From: an uncultured Ruegeria sp.
Lineage (GTDB): Bacteria; Pseudomonadota; Alphaproteobacteria; Rhodobacterales; Rhodobacteraceae
Length of the DNA: 64,000 nucleotides
NCBI RefSeq assembly: GCF_947497005.1
Contig: NZ_CANMFF010000003.1
Coordinates: 1-64,000, forward strand
Direction of reading: 5' to 3'
The stretch's first letter is position 1; each line of letters starts with the position of its first letter. The notes under the pieces are model-generated. The model searched no databases, was not told the DNA's origin, and saw only the letters and a program-made list of their open reading frames with translations. This document shows, in pieces, positions 27,882 to 36,418 of this stretch. The position numbers and the translations under genes are program-made.

Positions 27882-28155
27882 TTTTCAGGAAATCAGAACT
27901 TTGGAAATCGCGAGTAATTCGTTTCGCGGAAGATTGCGTTCATAATTGTCGCGGTAGGGGTTTTTAAGAAAGCGTTCCCGATAGCAACGTCACGATCGAA
28001 CACTCGGACGAGCAACAGCCCGCACGACATGGGATCAGCTTAGCTGATTCCAGTGGTAGCGAGAACAACAATAGAGGTACGGGAACTTGGCTAGTTGGGA
28101 CAAACAACCAGCTAAAACTTGAAACAAGCGGAGATCGGATGCGACGCCCTCAGCG
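27882..28155. other. Intergenic region after the tRNA
   Basis: No convincing coding frame. It holds a 15-bp inverted repeat, ATCAGCT-T-AGCTGAT, at 28034-28048, and a weaker hairpin near 28085-28115. Either could terminate the minus-strand MepK-like gene. No integration signature such as a direct repeat of the tRNA 3' end was seen. Confidence 0.5.
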
Positions 28156-28725
28156 TTATCCGCGCCAGGTGCGTACGACGCCACAATCCATATGCACGAA
28201 ATTCGACCCGTAATACTGGCCGACACCACCCGCGCGACAGGACATAGCCGCTTTGGCCATCTGGGAAACTGAGCGGGACCCGAGGCGCAAGTCAGCCGCC
28301 TGTCCCTCCATATGAAGCGATTTCCGGGCTACGCGACGAGACCGTGACCGCAGCATCGCATTGGTCTGAGGAGAGCGATAACCGGACAACAACATATACG
28401 GCTCGTTGGCATCCAGCAGTTGGTGTGATGCCGCCATGATATCAATCGTGCGCAAATCAATGGATTTTACCTGATCTGTACGCCAATCACGCATGAAGTG
28501 GTTCACTTCTTTGACAGCGTCCTTGATATACTTACCATCGACCCAATAAATCATATCCAACCGTTCGCCCGTGCGACCGGAATACATACGGATGCGACGG
28601 ATATCGCCGCCGCCGCGCAAAAAGCCTGCTGCATTGGAGTAGGTGGGTGCTGCAACGACTGCGGTTGCTGCAAACGCGCCCAATAGGGCACGTCGGGTCA
28701 AGCCCGAGGAACTGCTCTTGGTCAT
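28156..28725 (-). CDS. MepK/YcbK-like DUF882 peptidoglycan endopeptidase, Tat-exported
   Basis: 189 residues. A twin-arginine signal (LTRRALLGAFAATAV) precedes an M15/LAS-type metallopeptidase domain. Zinc-binding residues are visible in SLHMEGQAADL (His, Asp) and NFVHMDCG (His). E. coli MepK cleaves 3-3 crosslinks in peptidoglycan and sits next to an L,D-transpeptidase. Here an L,D-transpeptidase gene is divergent on the opposite strand 353 bases away. An upstream in-frame ATG (28815) would put 30 non-signal residues before the Tat motif, so 28725 is chosen. Confidence 0.88.
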   Translation of the reverse strand: MTKSSSSGLTRRALLGAFAATAVVAAPTYSNAAGFLRGGGDIRRIRMYSGRTGERLDMIYWVDGKYIKDAVKEVNHFMRDWRTDQVKSIDLRTIDIMAASHQLLDANEPYMLLSGYRSPQTNAMLRSRSRRVARKSLHMEGQAADLRLGSRSVSQMAKAAMSCRAGGVGQYYGSNFVHMDCGVVRTWRG

Positions 28726-29078
28726 TTGGTTTCGTCCCGTACTGTTCCTGCCTGCACACGATGTTACGCGTGCTGTCTTAATTTTTTCCCATCCCAGATG
28801 CGAAATATATGACACAATCGGAATCAGCGGCCAAGAAGTGTTTCACAGTCACCTTTTCAAGGGGGAATTTTCGGCAATTTTTTGCGCAAATGTCACAGCC
28901 CATCACAGAAATTTTGCAATTGTGAGTTTAGGGCCACGCGGCCGATGCAAACGCGCATCAGGCCTCGACAGAAGAGATTTGGTAAGGAATTTGTGAATAG
29001 ACAAGCCTTAATGCTCAATTCCATAGTTGTTCGACGCACGTATCACCTATCCAAGCTATTGATTACCAAGGCCATCCA
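28726..29078. other. 353-bp divergent promoter region between the MepK-like and L,D-transpeptidase genes
   Basis: A/T-richer than its neighbours and carrying no credible gene. It should hold promoters for both cell-wall genes. No perfect known operator was recognised. Confidence 0.5.
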
Positions 29079-30686
29079 ATGTTTTCTGTTTTCCGAACCA
29101 GCACCAGTATCCTGTTTACCGCCTGTTTTGCGGCCACGGCCAGTATCGCGAACACTGCCTCGGAGCCCGCGCCAAACACGGCGTTTCAGATGGCAATCGC
29201 CGAACATACACCACGGGCATCGCAGATCGCCGAGTTTTACCGCACAAACGGCTTCTCGCCAATCTGGGTAGGTGAAACCGCCGAACACACACAGCGCCGG
29301 GCGGCTTTGATCAAGGCAATGTCACGCGCACAACTGCATGGGTTGCCTCAGGCCAACCCGACAATTTCATCCTTGCTGGAGAAGATGGAAGCGGCGCGCT
29401 CGTCTCGTGATCTGGGCGCTGTTGAAGCAGAATTGAGCCGGGTTTTCGTCGAATACGCTGATCTATTGTACACAGGTGCAATTCGGCCCGGCACTGTCGA
29501 TGATGGGCTTGTTCGGACGGTGGCGCGGCGCAGCGCAACCGAGCATTTACAGGGCCTGAGCACGCAAGGTGCTGCATATCTTGAGCAATTGGCACCGCAG
29601 ACGCCTCAATACCGGGCGCTGATGAAACAAAAACTAGCTCTTGAGGCTTTGGTGGATCAGGGCGGCTGGGGGGTAACTGTTCCCGTTAGCAAGTTGGAAT
29701 TCGGTGATACCGGACCCAGTGTCGTGAAGTTGCGCAATCGACTGGTGGTTATGGGGTACATGAAACCTTCGGCCAGCCCGTCTTTCGACAATGCACTTTT
29801 GGAAGGGCTTCGGGCTTTTCAAACCGCGCATGGTCTGGAACCCGATGGTGTAGCAGGCAAAGGCACGATCACAGAACTTAATCGCCCTGCTTCGGACCGG
29901 TTGAAGGCCGTTTATGTCGCGCTTGAGCGGGAACGGTGGTTACCACGTGAACGAGGCGAACGTCATATCCTCGTCAACCAGGCCGATTTCTCGGCCAAGA
30001 TTGTGGATGACGGACAAGTCACTTTTGAAACCCGTACGGTGATCGGCAAGAACACGCATGATCGGCGCAGCCCGGAGTTTTCGGATGTGATGGAGCATAT
30101 GGTGATAAATCCCAGCTGGTATGTTCCACGCTCGATCATCACCAAGGAATATCTGCCGAAACTGAAGGCGAACCCCAATGCAGTCGGTCATATTCAGATC
30201 ACAGACAGCAGAGGGCGGCAGGTCAATCGTGGGGCGGTGGATTTCAACCAGTTCACCGCGCGCAGCTTTCCTTTTGCGATGCGCCAACCTCCCAGCAAAA
30301 GCAACGCTTTGGGGCTGGTAAAGTTCATGTTCCCCAACAAGTACAACATCTATCTGCATGATACACCTCAGAAAAGTCTGTTTTCGCGTGAAGTACGGGC
30401 GTTCTCGCACGGTTGTATTCGACTGGCTCAACCCTTCGAGTTTGCCTATGCGTTACTGGCGAAACAGGAAGAAGACCCAAAGGCGTTCTTTCATCGGGTT
30501 TTGAAGTCAGGGAAAGAAACCAAGGTCAATTTGGAACAAAAAGTTCCGGTACACTTGATCTATCGGACGGCATATGTCGGCCCGAAGGGCAAAGTGCAGT
30601 ATCGCCGCGATGTTTACGACAGGGATCGCAAGATTTGGGAAGCCCTGCAAAAGGCAGGGGTGGTCCTGCCGGATGTTCAGGGGTAA
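29079..30686 (+). CDS. L,D-transpeptidase (YcbB/LdtD type) with peptidoglycan-binding domain
   Basis: 535 residues. An N-terminal signal peptide is cleaved near IANTA (about 25). A helical region follows, then a peptidoglycan-binding domain ([37 protein letters not shown]) at about 205-270. The YkuD catalytic domain ends in [10 protein letters not shown] (nucleophile Cys). It makes 3-3 crosslinks between stem peptides in the periplasm. Size and domain order match LdtD. AAGG is nine bases before the ATG. It is divergent from the MepK-like gene and 34 bases before lpxD. Confidence 0.93.
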   Translation: MFSVFRTSTSILFTACFAATASIANTASEPAPNTAFQMAIAEHTPRASQIAEFYRTNGFSPIWVGETAEHTQRRAALIKAMSRAQLHGLPQANPTISSLLEKMEAARSSRDLGAVEAELSRVFVEYADLLYTGAIRPGTVDDGLVRTVARRSATEHLQGLSTQGAAYLEQLAPQTPQYRALMKQKLALEALVDQGGWGVTVPVSKLEFGDTGPSVVKLRNRLVVMGYMKPSASPSFDNALLEGLRAFQTAHGLEPDGVAGKGTITELNRPASDRLKAVYVALERERWLPRERGERHILVNQADFSAKIVDDGQVTFETRTVIGKNTHDRRSPEFSDVMEHMVINPSWYVPRSIITKEYLPKLKANPNAVGHIQITDSRGRQVNRGAVDFNQFTARSFPFAMRQPPSKSNALGLVKFMFPNKYNIYLHDTPQKSLFSREVRAFSHGCIRLAQPFEFAYALLAKQEEDPKAFFHRVLKSGKETKVNLEQKVPVHLIYRTAYVGPKGKVQYRRDVYDRDRKIWEALQKAGVVLPDVQG

Positions 30687-30720
30687 GCACGGGGCAAATC
30701 CTGCCAAAAGGAAGCCCGTC

Positions 30721-31812
30721 ATGCAGTTTACCGTACAACAAGTCGCCGACTCTCTGGACGCTGAATGCCACGGTGATGGTGGCCTGACGATCGTGCGGGC
30801 AGCCGAACCAGGGGATGCAGGGCCTACGGATCTGGCTATGGCCATGTCTCCAAAATACGCCGAAGCGCTTTCCAACGGTGAGGCACGTGCCGCCGTTTTG
30901 TGGGAGGGCGCGGATTGGCAGGCGATGGGGTTACGGGCGGCCATTTTCGTAAAACGACCGCGAATGGCGATGGCTGGAATCACCGCCATGTTGGATCGCG
31001 GGCAAGGGATCGAGCCAGGCATTCACCCATCGGCTGTGATCGATCCAACAGCCGAAATCGGCGCAGATGTGGCGATCGGGCCGCTGTCTGTCATTGGTGC
31101 CCGCGTGCGAATTGGTGCGGGTTCTGTGATCGGGTCGCATTGCGTGGTCGGAATGGACGCCGTTCTGGGCGAACAGGCGCTTTTGCGCGAAATGGTCAGC
31201 ATTGGAGCTCGGGCGCAGATTGGGGCGCGGTTCATAGCGCAACCCGGCGCAAGGATTGGCGGTGACGGGTTCAGTTTTGTGACGCCCGAGGTTTCCGGAG
31301 CCGAAAATGCGCGCAAGACATTGGGTGATCAGGGTGACGCCAAAGCGCAAAACTGGTTGCGTATTCATTCCTTGGGCGCAGTTGAGATCGGCGACGATGT
31401 TGAAGTTGGCTCCAACTGCACGATCGACAATGGGACCATTCGCAACACAAGAATCGGCGACGGATCCAAACTGGATAATCTGGTCCATGTCGGGCACAAT
31501 ACACGCGTGGGTCAGGATTGTCTGTTGTGCGGTCAGACGGGTGTGTCGGGTTCGGTAGAAATTGGCAACAACGTTGTTCTGGGCGGTCAGACCGGGGTGG
31601 TCGATAATATTTTCATAGGGGACGGTGTCATTTCGGGAGGAGGCACCAAGATTTTGTCGAATGTTCCCGCCGGGCGCGTTATCATGGGCTATCCGGGCAT
31701 CAAAATGGATACCCATACCGATGTCTACAAGGCGCAGCGGCGTCTGCCCCGCATGGCCCGCGACGTCGAGGCACTCAAAAAGGCTGTTTTCAAACAGACC
31801 CCGAGCGATTAA
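30721..31812 (+). CDS. lpxD: UDP-3-O-(3-hydroxyacyl)glucosamine N-acyltransferase LpxD
   Basis: 363 residues. An N-terminal uridine-binding domain ([14 protein letters not shown]) is followed by a long left-handed beta-helix of hexapeptide repeats ([20 protein letters not shown]). The catalytic His region [12 protein letters not shown] is near 258. It adds the second acyl chain to UDP-glucosamine in lipid A synthesis. The ATG at 30721 gives the conserved family N-terminus. It is followed in operon by an acyl carrier protein and a ketoacyl synthase. Confidence 0.96.
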   Translation: MQFTVQQVADSLDAECHGDGGLTIVRAAEPGDAGPTDLAMAMSPKYAEALSNGEARAAVLWEGADWQAMGLRAAIFVKRPRMAMAGITAMLDRGQGIEPGIHPSAVIDPTAEIGADVAIGPLSVIGARVRIGAGSVIGSHCVVGMDAVLGEQALLREMVSIGARAQIGARFIAQPGARIGGDGFSFVTPEVSGAENARKTLGDQGDAKAQNWLRIHSLGAVEIGDDVEVGSNCTIDNGTIRNTRIGDGSKLDNLVHVGHNTRVGQDCLLCGQTGVSGSVEIGNNVVLGGQTGVVDNIFIGDGVISGGGTKILSNVPAGRVIMGYPGIKMDTHTDVYKAQRRLPRMARDVEALKKAVFKQTPSD

Positions 31813-31844
31813 ATCACCCTCAAACTGACAATCAGGGGATCGAC

Positions 31845-32102
31845 ATGAGCATCAGCGACCGCGTCATCGCAATCATTGCAGAGCAGGCCGTGCTGGAGCC
31901 ATCGGATGTGACGCCCGAAAGCACTCTGGAAGATCTGGGCATCGACAGTCTGGGTCTGGTCGAAAGCATATTCGCCATCGAGGAAGAGTTTGACATCTCG
32001 ATCCCTTTCAATGCCAACGAACCCGAAGCAAACGATTTCGACATTTCGAATGTCGCTGCGATCATTGCCGGGATCGAAAAGCTCGTGTCGGAAAAGGTCT
32101 GA
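31845..32102 (+). CDS. Specialised acyl carrier protein
   Basis: 85 residues; the phosphopantetheine site is DSLGLVE (Ser near residue 36), within the usual helix-II motif GIDSLGLVESIF. It is acidic, as expected. It is not the main AcpP, since it pairs with lpxD and a KAS. It lies 32 bases after lpxD and 9 before the ketoacyl synthase. In rhizobia, a similar set (acpXL with KAS genes) builds very-long-chain lipid A acyl groups; whether this does so is inference. Confidence 0.9.
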   Translation: MSISDRVIAIIAEQAVLEPSDVTPESTLEDLGIDSLGLVESIFAIEEEFDISIPFNANEPEANDFDISNVAAIIAGIEKLVSEKV

Positions 32103-32111
32103 CAAACGCTC

Positions 32112-33320
32112 ATGAAACGTGTTGTCATTACGGGCGCAGGCACTATCAATTCGCTGGGCCATTCGGTCCCTGACACGCTGGAGGCCATGCGCGAAGGACG
32201 TTGCGGTATCTCAGAGCTGGAATTCCGGGATGTTGACCGCTTGGCCATCAAGATTGGCGGTCAGGTTCGGGGTTTTGAGGCCGAAGGTCGGTTTAACCGT
32301 CAGCAGATGTCGTTGTATGACAGGTTCACCCAATTCACTCTGACAGCTGCCAAAGAGGCTATCGACCAGTCAGGCATCGAATTTCACGGCGAGCTTGCTG
32401 CGAAATCGGGGGTCGTGTTAGGGACTGCCGGCGGAGGCGTGTCGACCTGGGACGATAACTATCGCTCGGTTTATGAAGACGGCAAGAACAGGGTGCACCC
32501 GTTTGTTGTTCCCAAGCTCATGAACAATGCGGCGGCCAGCCATGTGTCCATGGAGCACAACCTCAAGGGCCCCAGCTTCACCGTATCGACTGCGTGCGCG
32601 TCGTCGAACCACGCTATGGCTCAGGCGTTTCAGATGGTCCGCAGTGGTGTTGCACCCGCTATGGTCACAGGCGGATCTGAATCCATGTTGTGTTTTGGTG
32701 GCGTAAAGGCCTGGGAAGGTTTGCGCGTGATGTCGAAAGATGCGTGTCGACCGTTCAGCGCCAATCGTAACGGAATGGTACAGGGTGAAGGGGCCGGTAT
32801 CTTTGTGTTCGAAGAATTCGAACACGCCCGGGCCCGTGGCGCTGAGATTATGTGCGAAGTCGTTGGTTTCGCCATGTCGTCAGACGCTACTGATATCGTA
32901 ATGCCCAGTAAACAAGGTGCCTCGCGGGCCATGGCAGGCGCATTGGCAGATGCTCGGTTGAATGCAAACGATGTCTCTTACATCAACGCGCACGGCACCG
33001 GAACGGCTGCGAACGACAAGACCGAATGCGCTGCAGTTGCGGATGTATTTGGCCCCCATGCCGATGACTTGATGATCTCGTCGACCAAATCCATGCATGG
33101 TCATCTGATCGGCGGAACCGGTGCAGTAGAGTTGTTGGCGTGTATAATGGCGCTGCGCGACGGAGTGATTGCACCAACCATCGGATACGAAGAACCTGAT
33201 CCGGAATGCGCGCTTGATGTGGTTCCGAACGAGGCCCGGGAAGCCAAAGTTGACGTCGCACTCAGCAACGCATTTGCATTTGGGGGGCTAAATGCAGTTC
33301 TGGCTCTGAAACGGACTTAG
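32112..33320 (+). CDS. Beta-ketoacyl-ACP synthase (FabF-like)
   Basis: 402 residues; thiolase fold. The active-site Cys is in VSTACASSNHAMAQ, and the two histidines are in NAHGTGTAANDKTE and SMHGHLIGGTGAVE. It differs from the primary FabF in the N-terminus (MKRVVITGAGTINSLGHSV) and in its association with a dedicated ACP. It likely elongates the acyl chain carried by the adjacent ACP for lipid A or a related lipid. A terminator follows. Confidence 0.92.
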   Translation: MKRVVITGAGTINSLGHSVPDTLEAMREGRCGISELEFRDVDRLAIKIGGQVRGFEAEGRFNRQQMSLYDRFTQFTLTAAKEAIDQSGIEFHGELAAKSGVVLGTAGGGVSTWDDNYRSVYEDGKNRVHPFVVPKLMNNAAASHVSMEHNLKGPSFTVSTACASSNHAMAQAFQMVRSGVAPAMVTGGSESMLCFGGVKAWEGLRVMSKDACRPFSANRNGMVQGEGAGIFVFEEFEHARARGAEIMCEVVGFAMSSDATDIVMPSKQGASRAMAGALADARLNANDVSYINAHGTGTAANDKTECAAVADVFGPHADDLMISSTKSMHGHLIGGTGAVELLACIMALRDGVIAPTIGYEEPDPECALDVVPNEAREAKVDVALSNAFAFGGLNAVLALKRT

Positions 33321-33330
33321 CCGGAAAAGA

Positions 33331-33353
33331 GCCGCCGCAAGTGATGCGGCGGC
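33331..33353. terminator. Bidirectional terminator between the KAS gene and ialB
   Basis: GCCGCCGCA at 33331-33339 pairs with TGCGGCGGC at 33345-33353 around AGTGA, nine pairs. It lies between convergent genes. Confidence 0.8.
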
Positions 33354-33371
33354 ATATTCAGAAACACGCCG

Positions 33372-33953
33372 TTAGTTCACGTTGACGGTCAGTGACTCAA
33401 AGCCTGATGTGAAGCCGGACAGTGACATTTCCATTTCCAGAACCTGATCCGGGAATCGGGCCGGTACCAGCGAGAAGGTTGCCTTGGTGCCACCTTTCAT
33501 TGCATCGACATCACCCTGGCTCAGGCCAAGCTGCGCGATGCATCCGACCGGAACACAATGATGGTAGTTGTACAGCTTGCGCGGCGCGCCATCGATGGAC
33601 AGGGCGAGCTGTGCTTGTAGCAGCGTTTCCAGAGGAACGATCACGTTTGCCCAGGCTACAGCTGCTCCGCCTTCGGGCAGCTTTCCGATCGATACTTCGG
33701 CAATTGGTTCGCCCTGAGCTCCGTTCAGCACCTGAACGATGGCGCATGGATCATCGCCGCCTTCCTGCGCCTTGATGCAGGATACGTCCCAGTCGCCGAA
33801 TTCTTCCTTGACGAACTGCTCCCCGGCCCGCGGACCTTCCTGACCCAGGTCGAGCCCGGTATCGGGTTCGGAAGTCGATGTGTCTTGCGCATATGCTGCA
33901 CCGCACAGCAGTACAGCAGCCATTGTATTAAGCGAGAGGATTTTCTTGATCAT
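33372..33953 (-). CDS. Invasion-associated locus B (IalB) family protein
   Basis: 193 residues. A signal peptide (MIKKILSLNTMAAVLLCGAAYA) precedes an IalB domain with the paired-Cys pattern WDVSCIKAQEGGDDPCAIVQ and YHHCVPVGCIAQLG. Named for Bartonella erythrocyte invasion, it is common in free-living Rhodobacteraceae, where its role is unknown. The upstream region holds minus-strand terminators and a possible small RNA, so its own promoter should lie close to 34000. Confidence 0.9.
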   Translation of the reverse strand: MIKKILSLNTMAAVLLCGAAYAQDTSTSEPDTGLDLGQEGPRAGEQFVKEEFGDWDVSCIKAQEGGDDPCAIVQVLNGAQGEPIAEVSIGKLPEGGAAVAWANVIVPLETLLQAQLALSIDGAPRKLYNYHHCVPVGCIAQLGLSQGDVDAMKGGTKATFSLVPARFPDQVLEMEMSLSGFTSGFESLTVNVN

Positions 33954-34087
33954 GAACGCCTCGGTTTGATGATTGAGCTTTTTGCCTCGTTTAACATTCT
34001 TCTGAACCGGTGTCAGGCACTAACGGAACGGCTTGTCTGAACGTGAACAGATTCTTGCCGGAATACTGAAAAGGAACCGTCCTGATA

Positions 34088-34160
34088 TAGAAAAAGGGAG
34101 CTGATAACTCAGCTCCCTTTCCCAAAAGGTTCTCCCCGTCGGACTGGCCGACTTATTTAT
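34088..34160 (-). ncRNA. Candidate small RNA upstream of ialB
   Basis: Transcript inferred from a promoter (34167-34195) and terminator (34091-34120), about 70-75 bases. The 5' part can fold as GTCGG/CCGAC before the terminator stem. No Rfam family recognised. This is a prediction: neither the start point nor expression is observed. Confidence 0.4.
34091..34120 (-). terminator. Strong minus-strand terminator
   Basis: AAAGGGAGCTGA at 34093-34104 pairs with TCAGCTCCCTTT at 34109-34120 (twelve pairs) around TAAC. On the minus strand the 3' arm runs into five T. No annotated minus-strand gene ends here. Confidence 0.85.
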
Positions 34161-34166
34161 GCGCAA

Positions 34167-34195
34167 ACCCTACGAAAGGGGCGCTGACGGGTCAA
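34167..34195 (-). promoter_or_regulatory. Sigma-70-like promoter of the candidate small RNA
   Basis: On the minus strand: TTGACC (34195-34190), a 17-base spacer, then TAGGGT (34172-34167). The -35 fits well; the -10 matches three of six positions, including the key first, second and last. It is placed about 50 bases before the terminator stem. Confidence 0.4.
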
Positions 34196-34252
34196 CAGCT
34201 ATCCTCAAATTTTAATCTGTCTGTCAGAACTTTGAAATCTTTCGGACGGACG

Positions 34253-34278
34253 AAAAAAGCCGTGCCCGAAGGCACGGC
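34253..34278 (-). terminator. Orphan minus-strand terminator with UUCG loop
   Basis: On the minus strand GCCGTGCC-TTCG-GGCACGGC is followed by TTTTTT: a textbook intrinsic terminator with eight pairs and a stable tetraloop. The only upstream sequence on this strand before the divergent HerA-like gene is about 110 bases, so it may end a second small RNA or an antisense transcript from the HerA-like start region. Confidence 0.85.
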
Positions 34279-34398
34279 CAGTCGACAGGGAGGAAGTCTG
34301 CCCCACGTGAAGGAAACAATCGCAGGGCAAATTGACTATCGCCGTCAAAGGTTAACTTTGTATGCTGGTCACGGATCGGTGAAAATAAGGCAGTGTTA

Positions 34399-35946
34399 AT
34401 GAGCAAGAATATCTTTTTGGGCGGTGGCGGCGAAGGCTATGGCCAGCCGCAGGAACTGGCGCTGAACTACGCGAACCGCCATGGGCTGATTGCCGGTGCG
34501 ACCGGGACAGGTAAGACGGTGACGCTGCAGATTTTGGCAGAAGGGTTCTCTCAGGCTGGGGTTCCGGTGTTTTTGTCGGATATCAAAGGCGATTTGTCGG
34601 GGCTGGCTTTGCCCGGAAGCGATACACACAAACTGCATCAGGCGTTTCTGGATCGTGCAGGTCGCATAGGGTTTAGTGACTTCGCCTATTCTGCCTGCCC
34701 GGTGACATTCTGGGATCTGTTTGGTGAACAGGGTCATCCGGTGCGCACGACGGTCACTGAAATGGGGCCTTTGCTGTTGTCCCGGTTGATGGAATTGAGC
34801 GAGGCGCAGGAAGGCATTCTGAACATCGCGTTCCGTGTGGCTGATGAAGACGGGATGCCGCTGCTGGATCTCAAAGACCTCCAGGCGTTGCTGGTCTGGA
34901 TTGGAGAGAACCGGGCTCAGCTCTCATTGCGATACGGCAATGTCTCGACATCCTCGATCGGTGCTATTCAGCGGCGGTTGCTGGTGCTTGAAAACCAAGG
35001 AGGAACAAAGCTGTTTGGCGAACCGGCGTTGGATCTGGCCGATCTGATGCGCACCGATGAAAATGGACATGGGATGGTGAACATCCTAGCGTCGGACAAA
35101 TTGATGGCCTCGCCGCGGTTGTACGCGACCTTCCTGTTGTGGCTGCTGAGCGAATTGTTCGAGGAACTGCCCGAAGTCGGGGATCCCGAAAAGCCCAAGC
35201 TGGTCTTCTTTTTCGACGAAGCACATCTGTTGTTTGATGATGCCCCGAAAGTGTTGGTGGACAAAGTTGAACAGGTTGCCCGCCTGATCCGGTCCAAAGG
35301 GGTAGGGGTCTATTTCATCACTCAGAACCCTGCCGACATTCCCGAGGATATTCTGGGCCAACTGGGCAACCGCGTCCAGCACGCTTTGCGGGCATTTACG
35401 GCGCGTGATCGCAAGAACCTGCGTCTGGCGGCGGAAACATATCGCGAGAATCCGGCTTTTGATACCGAGGCCGCGATCCGTGAGGTAGGTGTTGGCGAGG
35501 CCGTCACGTCGATGCTGCAGAAAAAGGGTGTTCCCGGAATTGTTGAGCGTACGTTGATTCGTCCGCCGGGTTCTCAGTTGGGTCCGATTTCTGACGCTAA
35601 GCGTCAGTCGATTCTCGACGCGTCCCCGATGGCGGAAAAATACGACAAGGGAATAGACCGAAAGTCGGCCTTTGAAATCCTGCAGGCCCGGGCACAGGCT
35701 GCTGCGAAAGCGGCTGAACAGGCCGAATCCGAAGATGTGCTTGAGGCGCAAACGCCAATCGAACGGGAGTATTCTTCTGCCCGCAGATACTCCGGAGGCA
35801 GGGTGGGCCGATCCTCGTCTCGTGTACAACGCCGGAAAGACACGTTCGCGACGGCGATGACCGACGCTGTTATCAAGGAACTGAAGGGCACAACCGGGCG
35901 CCGGATTGTGCGCGGCATACTGGGCGGTCTATTCCGCAACAGGTAA
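34399..35946 (+). CDS. HerA-type ATPase (DUF853 helicase-like)
   Basis: 515 residues. Walker A is GATGTGKTVTLQ near residue 34, and Walker B is KLVFFFDEAHLLFDD near 270, with IRSKGVGVYFITQNPADIPE typical of DUF853. Members are related to HerA/FtsK translocases; cellular role is unknown. The C-terminus becomes basic and disordered (RRYSGGRVGRSSSRVQRRKD). The ATG 34399 is preferred over a GTG six bases earlier; AAGG is upstream. Confidence 0.9.
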   Translation: MSKNIFLGGGGEGYGQPQELALNYANRHGLIAGATGTGKTVTLQILAEGFSQAGVPVFLSDIKGDLSGLALPGSDTHKLHQAFLDRAGRIGFSDFAYSACPVTFWDLFGEQGHPVRTTVTEMGPLLLSRLMELSEAQEGILNIAFRVADEDGMPLLDLKDLQALLVWIGENRAQLSLRYGNVSTSSIGAIQRRLLVLENQGGTKLFGEPALDLADLMRTDENGHGMVNILASDKLMASPRLYATFLLWLLSELFEELPEVGDPEKPKLVFFFDEAHLLFDDAPKVLVDKVEQVARLIRSKGVGVYFITQNPADIPEDILGQLGNRVQHALRAFTARDRKNLRLAAETYRENPAFDTEAAIREVGVGEAVTSMLQKKGVPGIVERTLIRPPGSQLGPISDAKRQSILDASPMAEKYDKGIDRKSAFEILQARAQAAAKAAEQAESEDVLEAQTPIEREYSSARRYSGGRVGRSSSRVQRRKDTFATAMTDAVIKELKGTTGRRIVRGILGGLFRNR

Positions 35947-35951
35947 GAAGG

Positions 35952-35972
35952 CGGCGCCCATGACGGGCGCCG
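35952..35972. terminator. GC-rich hairpin between convergent genes
   Basis: CGGCGCCC at 35952-35959 pairs with GGGCGCCG at 35965-35972 around ATGAC. It lies immediately after the HerA-like gene and before the lipoprotein stop. T runs are weak. Confidence 0.6.
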
Positions 35973-35978
35973 TCGTGT

Positions 35979-36233
35979 CTACTTCAGGCGGCGCTGGCCT
36001 TCCTGACGACAATAGGCGTCAGCTTCAGGCACCGACATTTTGGTCGCTGGAAAGTCAATCGCACGGTCCCAGGTTACGCGGTTCTGACGATACAATTGAC
36101 AGGTCACGACACCTTTGGGCGTCTGAACCTTAACAGGGGGAGTCTCAAGTTCTTCCGGAGTGGGAATACAAGCGGCTGTTACAACGGCAATAACCGGCAA
36201 CAGAATAAGTGTTTTGATGCGTGGTGCGTTCAT
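35979..36233 (-). CDS. Small lipoprotein
   Basis: 84 residues. A lipobox VTAAC places the lipidated Cys near residue 22. The mature part (IPTPEELETPPVKVQTPKG ... CQLYRQNRVTWDRAIDFP) has two cysteines (TCQLY and AYCRQ). No family recognised; likely an outer-membrane-anchored periplasmic protein. Same strand as livM, but separated by a terminator and 185 bases. Confidence 0.75.
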   Translation of the reverse strand: MNAPRIKTLILLPVIAVVTAACIPTPEELETPPVKVQTPKGVVTCQLYRQNRVTWDRAIDFPATKMSVPEADAYCRQEGQRRLK

Positions 36234-36351
36234 TTTCTACTCTTTTTAACACATTTGAATGATCGTTACAGATCGGCGCAAGTGAGTGTGAGTGAGTGCC
36301 GACAACATACCGCAACGTGAAAACACTACGGTGGGGTTGTTTATTAAAAAA

Positions 36352-36396
36352 AACCTTAAGAATCAAGAAACCGTGCCGGATTAAAGGCACGGTTCC
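36352..36396 (-). terminator. Terminator after livM
   Basis: AACCGTGCC at 36369-36377 pairs with GGCACGGTT at 36386-36394 (nine pairs) around eight bases. On the minus strand TTCTTGATTC and then an eight-T run follow. Confidence 0.75.
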
Positions 36397-36418
36397 GCTC
36401 ATTGAAGTTGGGTTTGAT

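Larger units (their letters stand above)
33954..34398. other. 445-bp gap upstream of ialB and the HerA-like gene
   Basis: No credible protein frame. It carries a promoter-like pair and two intrinsic terminators, all on the minus strand, consistent with one or two small RNAs. A minus-strand frame at 34224-34406 crosses one terminator and is rejected. Confidence 0.6.

Noticed and set aside
34224..34406. Minus-strand 60-residue frame overlapping the HerA-like start
   Set aside because: It runs through a strong terminator and is antisense to the start of a confident gene.
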